Assembly (NCBI GenBank): GCA_030622115.1
Contig: JAUXGN010000009.1
Location: 1-64,000, forward strand
Direction: 5' to 3'
Length of the DNA: 64,000 nucleotides
DNA from: Candidatus Eiseniibacteriota bacterium
GTDB lineage: Bacteria > Joyebacterota > Joyebacteria > Joyebacterales > Joyebacteraceae
Shown: in pieces, positions 32,898-39,590 of the stretch
Numbering within the stretch: position 1 is the first letter of the stretch
How the letters are laid out: each line of letters starts with the position of its first letter
Translations under genes and position numbers: made by a program
Notes under the pieces: model-generated
The model's database searches: none
What the model saw: the letters and a program-made list of their open reading frames with translations, nothing else
Told to the model about the DNA's origin: nothing

Positions 32898-33488
32898 ATG
32901 GGTGAAGTATCACCCCTTGTCATCCTCGTAGCGGCGGTCTTCACCAACAATATTCTGTTGGCGAACTTCCTGGGGATGTGTTCATTCCTCGCGGTGTCGA
33001 AGCGTATCGACACCGCTGCCGGGCTCGGCGCTGCCGTAATCTTCGTCACGACGTTCACGACAGCGATCAACTACGGCATCTACCACCACGTGCTCGTTCC
33101 AATGGGGCTCACGTTCCTTTCGTACATCATCTTCATCACTGTGATAGCGGCCTTCGTACAGTTCGTGGAGATGTTCGTCGAACGCTTCAGCCCTGTGCTC
33201 TATCACGCGCTCGGGATCTTTCTGCCGCTTATCACCGTTAACTGCGCGATCCTGGGCGTGTCGCTCTTCATGATCATCAGGAACTACACGTTCATGCAGT
33301 CGATCGCGTTCGGCTTCGGCGGGGGCGTCGGGTGGACGCTGGCGATCATCCTGATCGCAGGTTTGAGGCAGAAGATGAGATACAGCATCGTTCCCGTTCC
33401 ATTCAAGGGCGTCGCCATAGCCATGGTGATCACTGGCGTGATGGCTATGGCGTTCATGGGATTCGCCGGCATGGTCACGATACAATAG
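32898..33488 (+). CDS. nqrE: Na+-NQR subunit E
   Basis: A 196-residue, six-helix membrane subunit, ATG two bases after the nqrD stop. It has LLANFLGMCSFLAVSK with the iron-ligand Cys, VQFVEMFVERFSPVLYHALGIFLPLITVNCAILG, and FGFGGGVGWTLAIILIAGLRQKM, all characteristic of NqrE/RnfA. The length is normal. Together with NqrD it should form the central antiparallel pair that moves electrons across the membrane. Confidence 0.93.
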   Translation: MGEVSPLVILVAAVFTNNILLANFLGMCSFLAVSKRIDTAAGLGAAVIFVTTFTTAINYGIYHHVLVPMGLTFLSYIIFITVIAAFVQFVEMFVERFSPVLYHALGIFLPLITVNCAILGVSLFMIIRNYTFMQSIAFGFGGGVGWTLAIILIAGLRQKMRYSIVPVPFKGVAIAMVITGVMAMAFMGFAGMVTIQ

Positions 33489-33495
33489 GCGAGTG

Positions 33496-34590
33496 ATGAT
33501 CTTCTTTCTTCCCATACTGGTCTTCGCGGGAATCCTCGTCGCTCTTGCGGTCGCGCTCACGGTCGCCGAGCGATTGCTCGTCAACTACGGCATCTGCAAA
33601 ATAGATATCAATGCGGGGGACCGCGTTCTCGAGGTTGAGGGCGGGCAGACGCTTCTCTCGGCCCTCATCGAGTCGAAGATCTTCATTCCATCCGGCTGCG
33701 GTGGTCGCGGTTCGTGTGGGTACTGCACGATCAACGTGGTCTCGGGTGGCGGGGCTGTCCTGCCGACAGAGATGCCGTTTCTGACGCGATCGCAGGTGCG
33801 TTCCGGCGTTCGTCTGGCCTGCCAGGTCAAGGTGCGCGAGGATCTGGAGGTCAGAATCCCCGAGGAGCTCCTCAACGTTCAGCTCTTCACGGCCACGGTC
33901 GAAAGCGTGCGCACGCTGACGCACGACATGGTCGAGACGCGTTTCACACTCGGGGAGCCCGCGGAGATCGAGCAGCGTCCCGGGCAGTACGTGCAGCTGC
34001 AGGCGCCCTCGCCGGAGGGTCCGGTTTTCCGTGCTTACTCCATCAGCTCGCCCGCGTACGAGACAGGCATCGTCGAGCTGGTCGTTCGGCTGGTGCCCAG
34101 GGGGATCGGTTCCACCTACGCGCATGGCCTGAAGGAAGGGGATCCGATAGTCTTGACGGGTCCGTACGGCGAGTTCCGGTTGAGCGAGGATCCGGACGCC
34201 GAGATCGTCTGTATCGGCGGCGGCTCCGGAATGGCGCCCTTGAAGAACATCCTCTTCAGTGTGTGCGAGCGTTGGCCGAATCGGAAGTGCTGGCTCTTCT
34301 TCGGCTGTCGCTCCACAAGGGATGTGTTCTACCTCGACGAGTTCCGTGAGCTGGCGAAGAAGAATCCGAATTTCCGCGTCATCTACGCACTGTCCGATCA
34401 TGATTCTCGGGACGGGGAGTGGGACGGCGAGACAGGTTTTATCCACGTCTCGGTTGACAAGCACCTTGAGGCAGGCGACGTGAAACGGCAGGCGTTCCTC
34501 TGCGGTCCGCCGCCGATGATCGAGGCCGTCATGAAGGTCCTGGAAGAGAAGGGATTTGAAGAGGGCGACATCTTCTACGACAAGTTCTAG
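33496..34590 (+). CDS. nqrF: Na+-NQR subunit F, NADH-oxidising
   Basis: A 364-residue NADH dehydrogenase subunit. An N-terminal helix (IFFLPILVFAGILVALAVAL) anchors it. A plant-type 2Fe-2S domain follows (PSGCGGRGSCGYC, later LACQV), then an FAD-binding domain (RAYSISSPAYETG) and an NADH-binding domain (GGGSGMAPLKNILF, CGPPPMIEAVMKVLEEKG, ending DKF). This is the diagnostic subunit that separates NQR from RNF: RNF has RnfB instead. Its presence with an RnfC-like NqrA is what makes the operon unusual. GTG at 33493 is an alternative start. Confidence 0.95.
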   Translation: MIFFLPILVFAGILVALAVALTVAERLLVNYGICKIDINAGDRVLEVEGGQTLLSALIESKIFIPSGCGGRGSCGYCTINVVSGGGAVLPTEMPFLTRSQVRSGVRLACQVKVREDLEVRIPEELLNVQLFTATVESVRTLTHDMVETRFTLGEPAEIEQRPGQYVQLQAPSPEGPVFRAYSISSPAYETGIVELVVRLVPRGIGSTYAHGLKEGDPIVLTGPYGEFRLSEDPDAEIVCIGGGSGMAPLKNILFSVCERWPNRKCWLFFGCRSTRDVFYLDEFRELAKKNPNFRVIYALSDHDSRDGEWDGETGFIHVSVDKHLEAGDVKRQAFLCGPPPMIEAVMKVLEEKGFEEGDIFYDKF

Positions 34591-34603
34591 AAGGAGAGAA
34601 ACC

Positions 34604-35056
34604 ATGGCCTTCGTCACGGTGGCCGACGTGCTGAAAATGGCCGAGGATTTCGAAGCGAAGCTCGTCGATTACTACAAGAGAATAGCCGAACAAACGACAT
34701 TGGATGGCGTCAAGCTTCTCGCGGACTACATGGGAAGGCACCGTCGCCACCTGTCGAAAGCTCTCGAACGGCTAGGCAGCGCCGAGCGAGAGGAAGTGAG
34801 TTCGTTTCCAATCAGGTACGAACCTCTCGCCCCGGACCGCGAGTGTTTCAAGGGCCGCGAGCTTCCCCCGGACGCCACGGCAGCGGATGTGCTCGACATC
34901 GCGATCGAGATCGATGCGTGTCTGATCGACCTGTACCGTCAGGTTCTGGCACAGGACGTCGACCAGGAGGTCAAGGATCTCTTCGAGAGCTTGGTTCAGG
35001 CTGAAGAGCGAGACACAATCGAGCTCAAGAAGATCAAGGCGATGGACTACTTCTAG
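34604..35056 (+). CDS. Ferritin-like four-helix protein
   Basis: A 150-residue soluble protein starting at ATG after AAGGAGAG, 13 bases past nqrF. It is predicted to be all-helical with four helices (DVLKMAEDFEAKLVDYYKRIAEQ, DYMGRHRRHLSKALERL, VLDIAIEIDACLIDLYRQVLAQ, LFESLVQAEERDTIELKKIKAM). The Glu and His spacing resembles rubrerythrin-like ferritin domains. No rubredoxin domain is attached. A role in peroxide removal or iron handling for the Fe-S-rich NQR is an inference. Confidence 0.7.
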   Translation: MAFVTVADVLKMAEDFEAKLVDYYKRIAEQTTLDGVKLLADYMGRHRRHLSKALERLGSAEREEVSSFPIRYEPLAPDRECFKGRELPPDATAADVLDIAIEIDACLIDLYRQVLAQDVDQEVKDLFESLVQAEERDTIELKKIKAMDYF

Positions 35057-35175
35057 GCCGCACGCGGGTCTTGGTCGGAATCAGCTTGACTGGTCCGGCC
35101 GGACATCCGAATCTCGTGGTGGTGCAAGCACTATCAGGAAAGCGTCCCGTGCGACATCTGGAGAGAGGTGACAGA

Positions 35176-35661
35176 ATGCGCATCATGTTTCTTGTTCTTC
35201 TCGCGCTCGTCGTCGGTCTCGTGCCGGTCTTGGCGGTCGCGGCCGATACTGAGGAAAAACCTGCGGAGCCTACGGGCAAGACGGTCTTCGTAGAGAGCAA
35301 GTGCGCCTTGTGCCACACGGTGTATGCTGAGGGCATAGGTGAAGCACCGAAGGAAGGTGATGAGACAGCAGAAGGCGAAGAAGAAGCGACGGAAGGCGAA
35401 GAGGGTGGAAGCGACGGGCTGTCTGATCTGTCGACCTTCGATGCTTCGCACAAGGAGCTCGACTGGCTCCACCGCTTTCTTGTTGAGGAAGAAGAGATCA
35501 ACGGTGTGAAGCACGTGATGGGTTTCAAGGGCACCGAGGAAGAATGGGCTGCGCTGTCCGGCTGGCTGCTGAGCCTCGGGGCGCCCGCGGATACGACCGA
35601 AGGTGAGACAGAGATCCCGGCCGAGAGCGCCATTGAAACGGGCACACAGACAAGCGACTGA
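35176..35661 (+). CDS. Exported c-type cytochrome with acidic insert
   Basis: A 161-residue protein with an ATG after GAGAGGTG, and a signal peptide (RIMFLVLLALVVGLVPVLAVAA). Heme-binding CALCH occurs near residue 40, and a candidate Met ligand lies in HVMGFKGTEEEWAALSGWLLSLG, the usual second half of a small monoheme cytochrome c. Between them is a Glu/Gly-rich repeat (EGDETAEGEEEATEGEEGG) that is probably disordered. It lies downstream of nqrF and the ferritin-like gene and may receive electrons in the periplasm. The family call is good; the partner is unknown. Confidence 0.8.
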   Translation: MRIMFLVLLALVVGLVPVLAVAADTEEKPAEPTGKTVFVESKCALCHTVYAEGIGEAPKEGDETAEGEEEATEGEEGGSDGLSDLSTFDASHKELDWLHRFLVEEEEINGVKHVMGFKGTEEEWAALSGWLLSLGAPADTTEGETEIPAESAIETGTQTSD

Positions 35662-35667
35662 TCAACC

Positions 35668-35850
35668 GTGATCTACTGGGTACTGGCAGTGGGCGCCGGA
35701 ACGCCGGCGCAGGTCCTTGGAATCGTCCTTATGTCGGTCATGCTGTTCACGAAGACCCCGCTTGTCACGGTGATCTGCCTTCCGGCGGGCGCGGCTCTCA
35801 TTCCGCTCGGATGTCTGATCTGGGCGTGGGCCGTGTTTTGGATGTCGTAG
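35668..35850 (+). CDS. Small two-helix membrane protein
   Basis: A 60-residue hydrophobic protein starting with GTG six bases after the cytochrome stop. Two membrane segments (VLAVGAGTPAQVLGIVLMSVML and VTVICLPAGAALIPLGCLIWAW) flank a short FTKTP loop. No family is recognised. Its position suggests translation with the cytochrome. Confidence 0.5.
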   Translation: MIYWVLAVGAGTPAQVLGIVLMSVMLFTKTPLVTVICLPAGAALIPLGCLIWAWAVFWMS

Positions 35851-35917
35851 GGTAGAACCGGCAGGGCCGCATGGCGCGGCTGTCGACCGCTTGAGCACGC
35901 ATGAATGACAATGGCAG
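35851..35917. other. Short intergenic stretch
   Basis: About 67 bases between the small membrane gene and the first 59-bp repeat, containing a GGCCGCATGGCGCGGC-type imperfect inverted repeat that may help termination. Confidence 0.3.
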
Positions 35918-35976
35918 CAGGATTCGCTGTCTCGAAGGAGCCCCGGTGCTACGCCGGGGCTTCGTCTTGTTTGTGC
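35918..35976. repeat. 59-bp direct repeat copy 1 with terminator hairpin
   Basis: This segment equals 37128-37186 at 58 of 59 positions. It contains AGCCCCGG / CCGGGGCT around a seven-base loop, followed by TCGTCTTGTTTG, an intrinsic-terminator layout on the plus strand. On the minus strand it encodes HKQDEAPA and stop, exactly the end of the MATE transporter at copy 2. The 1.2-kb interval between the copies holds the FG-GAP gene with the SWG tail. Confidence 0.8.
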
Positions 35977-36096
35977 GGCGTATGGCGCGTGGCGCCTGGG
36001 ACGGCGGTGCCGACCGAGAGAGGACTGGGGTGTTGGTGGCAGGAGGTGGAGGGGATTCCCGGAGACCCTGGTGGTAGAGAGGCATCCTGATTGTGC
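35977..36096. other. Intergenic region between repeat and promoter
   Basis: About 120 bases, rich in GGTGG and GGAGG strings, with no gene recognised. Confidence 0.3.
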
Positions 36097-36126
36097 TTGA
36101 TTGTAGTGGGGGAAACTAGCTATACT
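36097..36126 (+). promoter_or_regulatory. Promoter of the FG-GAP/SWG-tail gene
   Basis: TTGATT (36097-36102), an 18-base spacer and TATACT (36121-36126) lie 59 bases before the ATG at 36185. Confidence 0.6.
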
Positions 36127-36184
36127 GGACGTAGTCGAAATCGGGGCGCTCTTGTCCCGACCCTTCAGAGTGGAAGGGGATGAT

Positions 36185-37120
36185 ATGAAGGCGATAGTGA
36201 ATGTGTTGATGCTGGCCGGTCTGATTCTCTTGATCTCATCTGCAGCTTCAGCCGGCACTGTCTACTGGACGCCTGCGCATGAATGGGCTCCGCAGGGGCA
36301 TGCCTGTGCCATGGCGGCCGGAGACATAGACGGGGATGGGGATGTGGATCTGACATTCTTCTGTGGGCAACCCATGATGCAGTGCTGGAATATCGGTTCT
36401 CCCACAGAGCCTGTTTGGGAATTCGGTTCCTCGCCGTACGGGGGTGTTCCATTCTGCATTCACCAGAACGGTGGACTTGGAGATCTCGATGCTGACGGAG
36501 ATCTCGATCTCGTAATCACGTGTTGGTACGATGACTTCGTGCGCTTCTACTGGAATGTTGGGACGCCGCAGAACCCAGCATGGGAGGCAGACCTGTCGGT
36601 TTTCGAGGGTGTGCCGATATCGGGGGGCTATGGTAGTCCCAGGCTCGGGGACATGGATGGCGATGGAGACCTGGACGCCATGCTGGGCAGCTGGTCCGGC
36701 AGGATACGCTATGCCCGGAATGTGGGCACAGCGACCTCGCCTTCCTACGAATATGTTGGGTGGGTGGACGGCATTCCACAGGCTGACGGCTCCAGCCCAC
36801 AGATAGCTCTGGGCGACATCGATCTCGACGGCGATCTGGACATAGTCCAGGCAGCCGTGGACGCAGGGGTCTGGTGCTTCGAGAACGTTGGGACACCACA
36901 GTTGTTTGAGTTTGTAGCGAACCCGGACATGATCACGGGAGTGAGCATTCCACCCCCCGGTCACGGTTGGGGTGTTAGCCTCGTGGATATCGATGCGGAT
37001 GGAGATCCGGATATGATCTTGGCAGTCAACTGGGGGGGGGAGAACCTCCTCTTCCTGAACGGCGGCGCGACCCCGGTCGAGCGCACAAGCTGGGGTGTGA
37101 TCAAGGCCATGTATCGCTAG
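36185..37120 (+). CDS. Exported FG-GAP repeat protein with SWG-type tail
   Basis: A 311-residue protein with ATG after GGAAGGGG and a signal peptide (VNVLMLAGLILLISSAASA). It has five to six FG-GAP-like repeats with calcium-loop motifs (GDIDGDGDVDL, GDLDADGDLDL, GDMDGDGDLDA, GDIDLDGDLDI, VDIDADGDPDM) and strands such as FYWNVGTPQNPAWE. It is a beta-propeller of the type used for adhesion or ligand binding. It ends GATPVERTSWGVIKAMYR, the best example of the SWG tail and almost identical to the orphan tail at 22307. The gene lies between two 59-bp direct repeats, so it may be a movable or duplicable unit. Confidence 0.85.
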   Translation: MKAIVNVLMLAGLILLISSAASAGTVYWTPAHEWAPQGHACAMAAGDIDGDGDVDLTFFCGQPMMQCWNIGSPTEPVWEFGSSPYGGVPFCIHQNGGLGDLDADGDLDLVITCWYDDFVRFYWNVGTPQNPAWEADLSVFEGVPISGGYGSPRLGDMDGDGDLDAMLGSWSGRIRYARNVGTATSPSYEYVGWVDGIPQADGSSPQIALGDIDLDGDLDIVQAAVDAGVWCFENVGTPQLFEFVANPDMITGVSIPPPGHGWGVSLVDIDADGDPDMILAVNWGGENLLFLNGGATPVERTSWGVIKAMYR

Positions 37121-37127
37121 CACAGAA

Positions 37128-37186
37128 CAGGATTCGCTGTCTCGAAGGAGCCCCGGTGCTAGGCCGGGGCTTCGTCTTGTTTGTGC
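37128..37186. repeat. 59-bp direct repeat copy 2 with terminator hairpin
   Basis: The second copy of the repeat at 35918-35976, differing at one base in the hairpin loop. It starts eight bases after the FG-GAP stop and includes the last codons of the convergent MATE gene, whose stop lies in the loop. It probably terminates transcripts from both sides. Confidence 0.8.
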
Positions 37187-38526
37187 CCGCTCAGGAACCG
37201 CATCTCTTGGGCGAGGAGCACCAGAGCCAAGCTGGTTGCCCCTATGGACGCCGTAGGGAATGACACGAAGATCCCGGTGAGTCCGAAGAAGCGCGGCAGG
37301 ATGAGGACGAGGGGGATGAGCAGAATGACCTGTCGGGCGAGAGAGAGAGCAACTGCGGAAAGCGCGCGACCGTGAGCCTGCAGGAGCGCTGCACCCATGA
37401 ACTGGAACCCGACGAGCGGGAAAGCAGCGACGATGATCCTGAGCGCGGGGGTGCTCATTTCGATGAGCACCGCATCCCGCGAGAAGATCCCGAGGATCGG
37501 TCTCGCGAAAATCAGGATCAGCGAGACGGACACCGTGCCGAGGATTGTCGCACGGACGACGGAGAGCTTGAATGCCTCCTTCGCCTTGGCGAATCTGCTG
37601 GCTCCGTAGTTGAAGCCTGCGACAGGCTGAAGAGCTTGCGCGAACCCCATCATCGGCATGAACATGAAATGCACGATCCGGTTGATGATACCGTAGGCGG
37701 CAATCGCCATGTCTCCGCCGTAGAAGCCGAGACTGCGGTTCAAGATGACCATCACAACGCTTGCCGATACCATGCGACTGAATGACGCGAAGCCTACCGC
37801 AATCGTTTCGCGTACGATGGCGAAGTTGGGTCGCAGAGAGCCGAATCTGAGCGAAAGGCCACTGAAGCCGGCGGTGAAGTAGATCAGAATGAAGGCCGAT
37901 GCGCACCCTGTAGCTATCACGGTTGCGATTGCGGCGCCCCTGACACCCATTCCGAGTCCGAAGATGAAAACGGCATCGAGGACGATGTTGATTCCAGCAC
38001 TCAGAATCATCGTGGTCATTGCGACCTTGGCTCTGCCCTCGGAACGAACGATGTTGTTGCTTCCCATCGCGAACGCCCTGAGTGGTATTCCCCAGAGCAT
38101 TATGAGCAGGTAGTCCCTGGCGTAGGGAAGGAGTTTCTCGCTGGCTCCCAAGAGGAGAAGAAGTTCGTCGGCGAACATGAAGCCCGCGGCCATGAGTGCT
38201 GCGGAGATGAGGACGATCAACGAGACGACATTGCCGAGCGTCCTCTCTGCCTTTGCTGCATTACCCGCACCGAGCGCCCTGGAGATGATGGATGCGCCGC
38301 CCATCCCTATCATGTGGCCGATCGCCATGACCAGCATCTGGATGGGGAAGACGAGGGCGATCCCGCCGATACCGAGCGGACCGACGGCGTGCCCGATGAA
38401 AATGGTGTCCACGAGCCCGTAGGTTGCCATGACGGCCATGCCTACGGTAGCTGGTATGGTCAGCCTCCAGAGGAGTGCCCCTATGTTCTCGTCACCGAGG
38501 ATGTGGTTATTCTGCCCGTTCGGCAT
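37159..38526 (-). CDS. MATE family efflux transporter
   Basis: A 455-residue inner-membrane transporter with twelve predicted helices in two homologous halves, expected to export drugs or metabolites by Na+ or H+ antiport. The ATG at 38526 follows AGGAG; an upstream in-frame start at 38568 lacks one. Landmarks: GALLWRLTIPATVGMAVMATYGLVDTIFIG, GMGGASIISRALGAGN (family signature), AYGIINRIVHFMFMPMMGFAQALQPVAGFNYGA in the second half. The length is normal for the family. The C terminus (HKQDEAPA) is encoded within the 59-bp repeat. The substrate is unknown. Confidence 0.93.
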   Translation of the reverse strand: MPNGQNNHILGDENIGALLWRLTIPATVGMAVMATYGLVDTIFIGHAVGPLGIGGIALVFPIQMLVMAIGHMIGMGGASIISRALGAGNAAKAERTLGNVVSLIVLISAALMAAGFMFADELLLLLGASEKLLPYARDYLLIMLWGIPLRAFAMGSNNIVRSEGRAKVAMTTMILSAGINIVLDAVFIFGLGMGVRGAAIATVIATGCASAFILIYFTAGFSGLSLRFGSLRPNFAIVRETIAVGFASFSRMVSASVVMVILNRSLGFYGGDMAIAAYGIINRIVHFMFMPMMGFAQALQPVAGFNYGASRFAKAKEAFKLSVVRATILGTVSVSLILIFARPILGIFSRDAVLIEMSTPALRIIVAAFPLVGFQFMGAALLQAHGRALSAVALSLARQVILLIPLVLILPRFFGLTGIFVSFPTASIGATSLALVLLAQEMRFLSGHKQDEAPA

Positions 38527-38716
38527 GGATCTCCTGTTGTGTGCGCCGCGCCTCCCGCGCTGGGGCACCCGGGGTGGAAGGCGTCGGAAGCCGAATGCAC
38601 GAACCTACACGAGAGATGTCACATGTGCAACTTCTCTCGGCGCGCCACAACGCGATTCCACGTGGAATGTGTTGATGGTTGCGCTCCGGGCGCATGGCCT
38701 CAGCCACCGAAAGAAT

Positions 38717-38742
38717 CGCCCGGAAGACTGAGCTTCCGGGCG
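38717..38742 (-). terminator. Intrinsic terminator of the PEP-CTERM gene
   Basis: CGCCCGGAAG (38717-38726) pairs with CTTCCGGGCG (38733-38742). Read on the minus strand the stem is followed by ATTCTTTC, 41 bases past the stop at 38783. Confidence 0.75.
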
Positions 38743-38782
38743 GTCTGTCGTCGTGATACTCGATCTAATGTCCTGGCCTGCG

Positions 38783-39478
38783 CTACTTGCGGCGCCTTCT
38801 CACTGCGATGAGGCCTGCCAGCCCTGTGCTCATGAGCAGGAGTGTCGCCGGTTCGGGCACTGGCGGTACGTTCTGGCTGTCGGGCACGAGGATGTGGAAG
38901 TCTATAGAACCATCCTGTGCCGCCGCGATCGGATCGTAGTCGGCCGTGGTGAATCCGGAGTTCCAAGCGGTGTTCAGGCCGTGCCCGCCGGCGTTTCCGT
39001 CCTTGGCATAGAAATCGCCCCAGACCGGAACGCGGAAGCTGTTAAACTCGAAACTACTTGTGAGCCCCCAGGACTCATTGAACTTGATGCCGTAGATGCT
39101 CTCGGGCATGTTGGGGTTCCCTGATGTGACAGCGTGCGTTCCGATCTCGATCTCCGAGAAGTCGCCGTACTCTCCGAAGATGTCGTTCGCGGTGAACGTG
39201 TCGGAGACCTCAAGGATAAAATGGCTGGTCTCTCCAATCGGGTGACCGAAGTTGTAGGAGTAGTGCCAGGAGCTGTCCGTGTTCTGTGTGACGCTCCACT
39301 CGATCCAGGTCGCGTCGCGATTGTGGAACCAGTTGCCGGTTCCGGCAAGGCCGCCATCGTAGCTATTCAGCATGCCGACATATGCCGACGCCGCTGCGGG
39401 GACGAGCATCGCTGCCAGAAGTGCTGTTACTACCAGTGCACTCCGGGCGGCTGCGAAACGCCGTTGCTGTCTCATCAT
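38783..39478 (-). CDS. Exported PEP-CTERM protein of unknown function
   Basis: A 231-residue protein. The signal peptide is SALVVTALLAAMLVPAAASA. The middle resembles beta-sandwich exosortase substrates (HFILEVSDTFTANDIF, IYGIKFNESWG, FEFNSFRVPVWGDFYAKDG). The end is a complete PEP-CTERM signal: VPEPATLLLM, a hydrophobic helix, then RRRRK. In established systems exosortase cuts near PEP and attaches the protein to a surface polymer. No exosortase gene is in this window. It is the only PEP-CTERM protein seen here, beside many FlgD-like proteins. Function unknown. Confidence 0.88.
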   Translation of the reverse strand: MMRQQRRFAAARSALVVTALLAAMLVPAAASAYVGMLNSYDGGLAGTGNWFHNRDATWIEWSVTQNTDSSWHYSYNFGHPIGETSHFILEVSDTFTANDIFGEYGDFSEIEIGTHAVTSGNPNMPESIYGIKFNESWGLTSSFEFNSFRVPVWGDFYAKDGNAGGHGLNTAWNSGFTTADYDPIAAAQDGSIDFHILVPDSQNVPPVPEPATLLLMSTGLAGLIAVRRRRK

Positions 39479-39541
39479 GGTGAGTCTCCTAGGGCTCGAA
39501 TCTCTATCTATGTCTGGTGCGCATATGTGCTTCTACTATCC

Positions 39542-39569
39542 ATTCTACCAAATGTATGCAATTTAGCAA
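39542..39569 (-). promoter_or_regulatory. Promoter of the PEP-CTERM gene
   Basis: On the minus strand TTGCTA (39569-39564), a 16-base spacer and TAGAAT (39547-39542), with TGG directly upstream of the -10. It lies in a notably AT-rich gap. Confidence 0.6.
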
Positions 39570-39590
39570 GAGTTTTCTAGCGCTCGCTAT

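Noticed and set aside
29043-34590. RNF complex
   Set aside because: The Fe-S motifs in the first subunit suggested RnfC, but the last gene is clearly NqrF and no RnfB is present, so the operon is NQR with a hybrid first subunit.
36248-37906. 552-residue minus-strand frame across the FG-GAP and MATE genes
   Set aside because: It is antisense to one well-supported gene and out of frame with another, with His/Arg/Pro-rich composition; its length reflects GC-rich codon bias.
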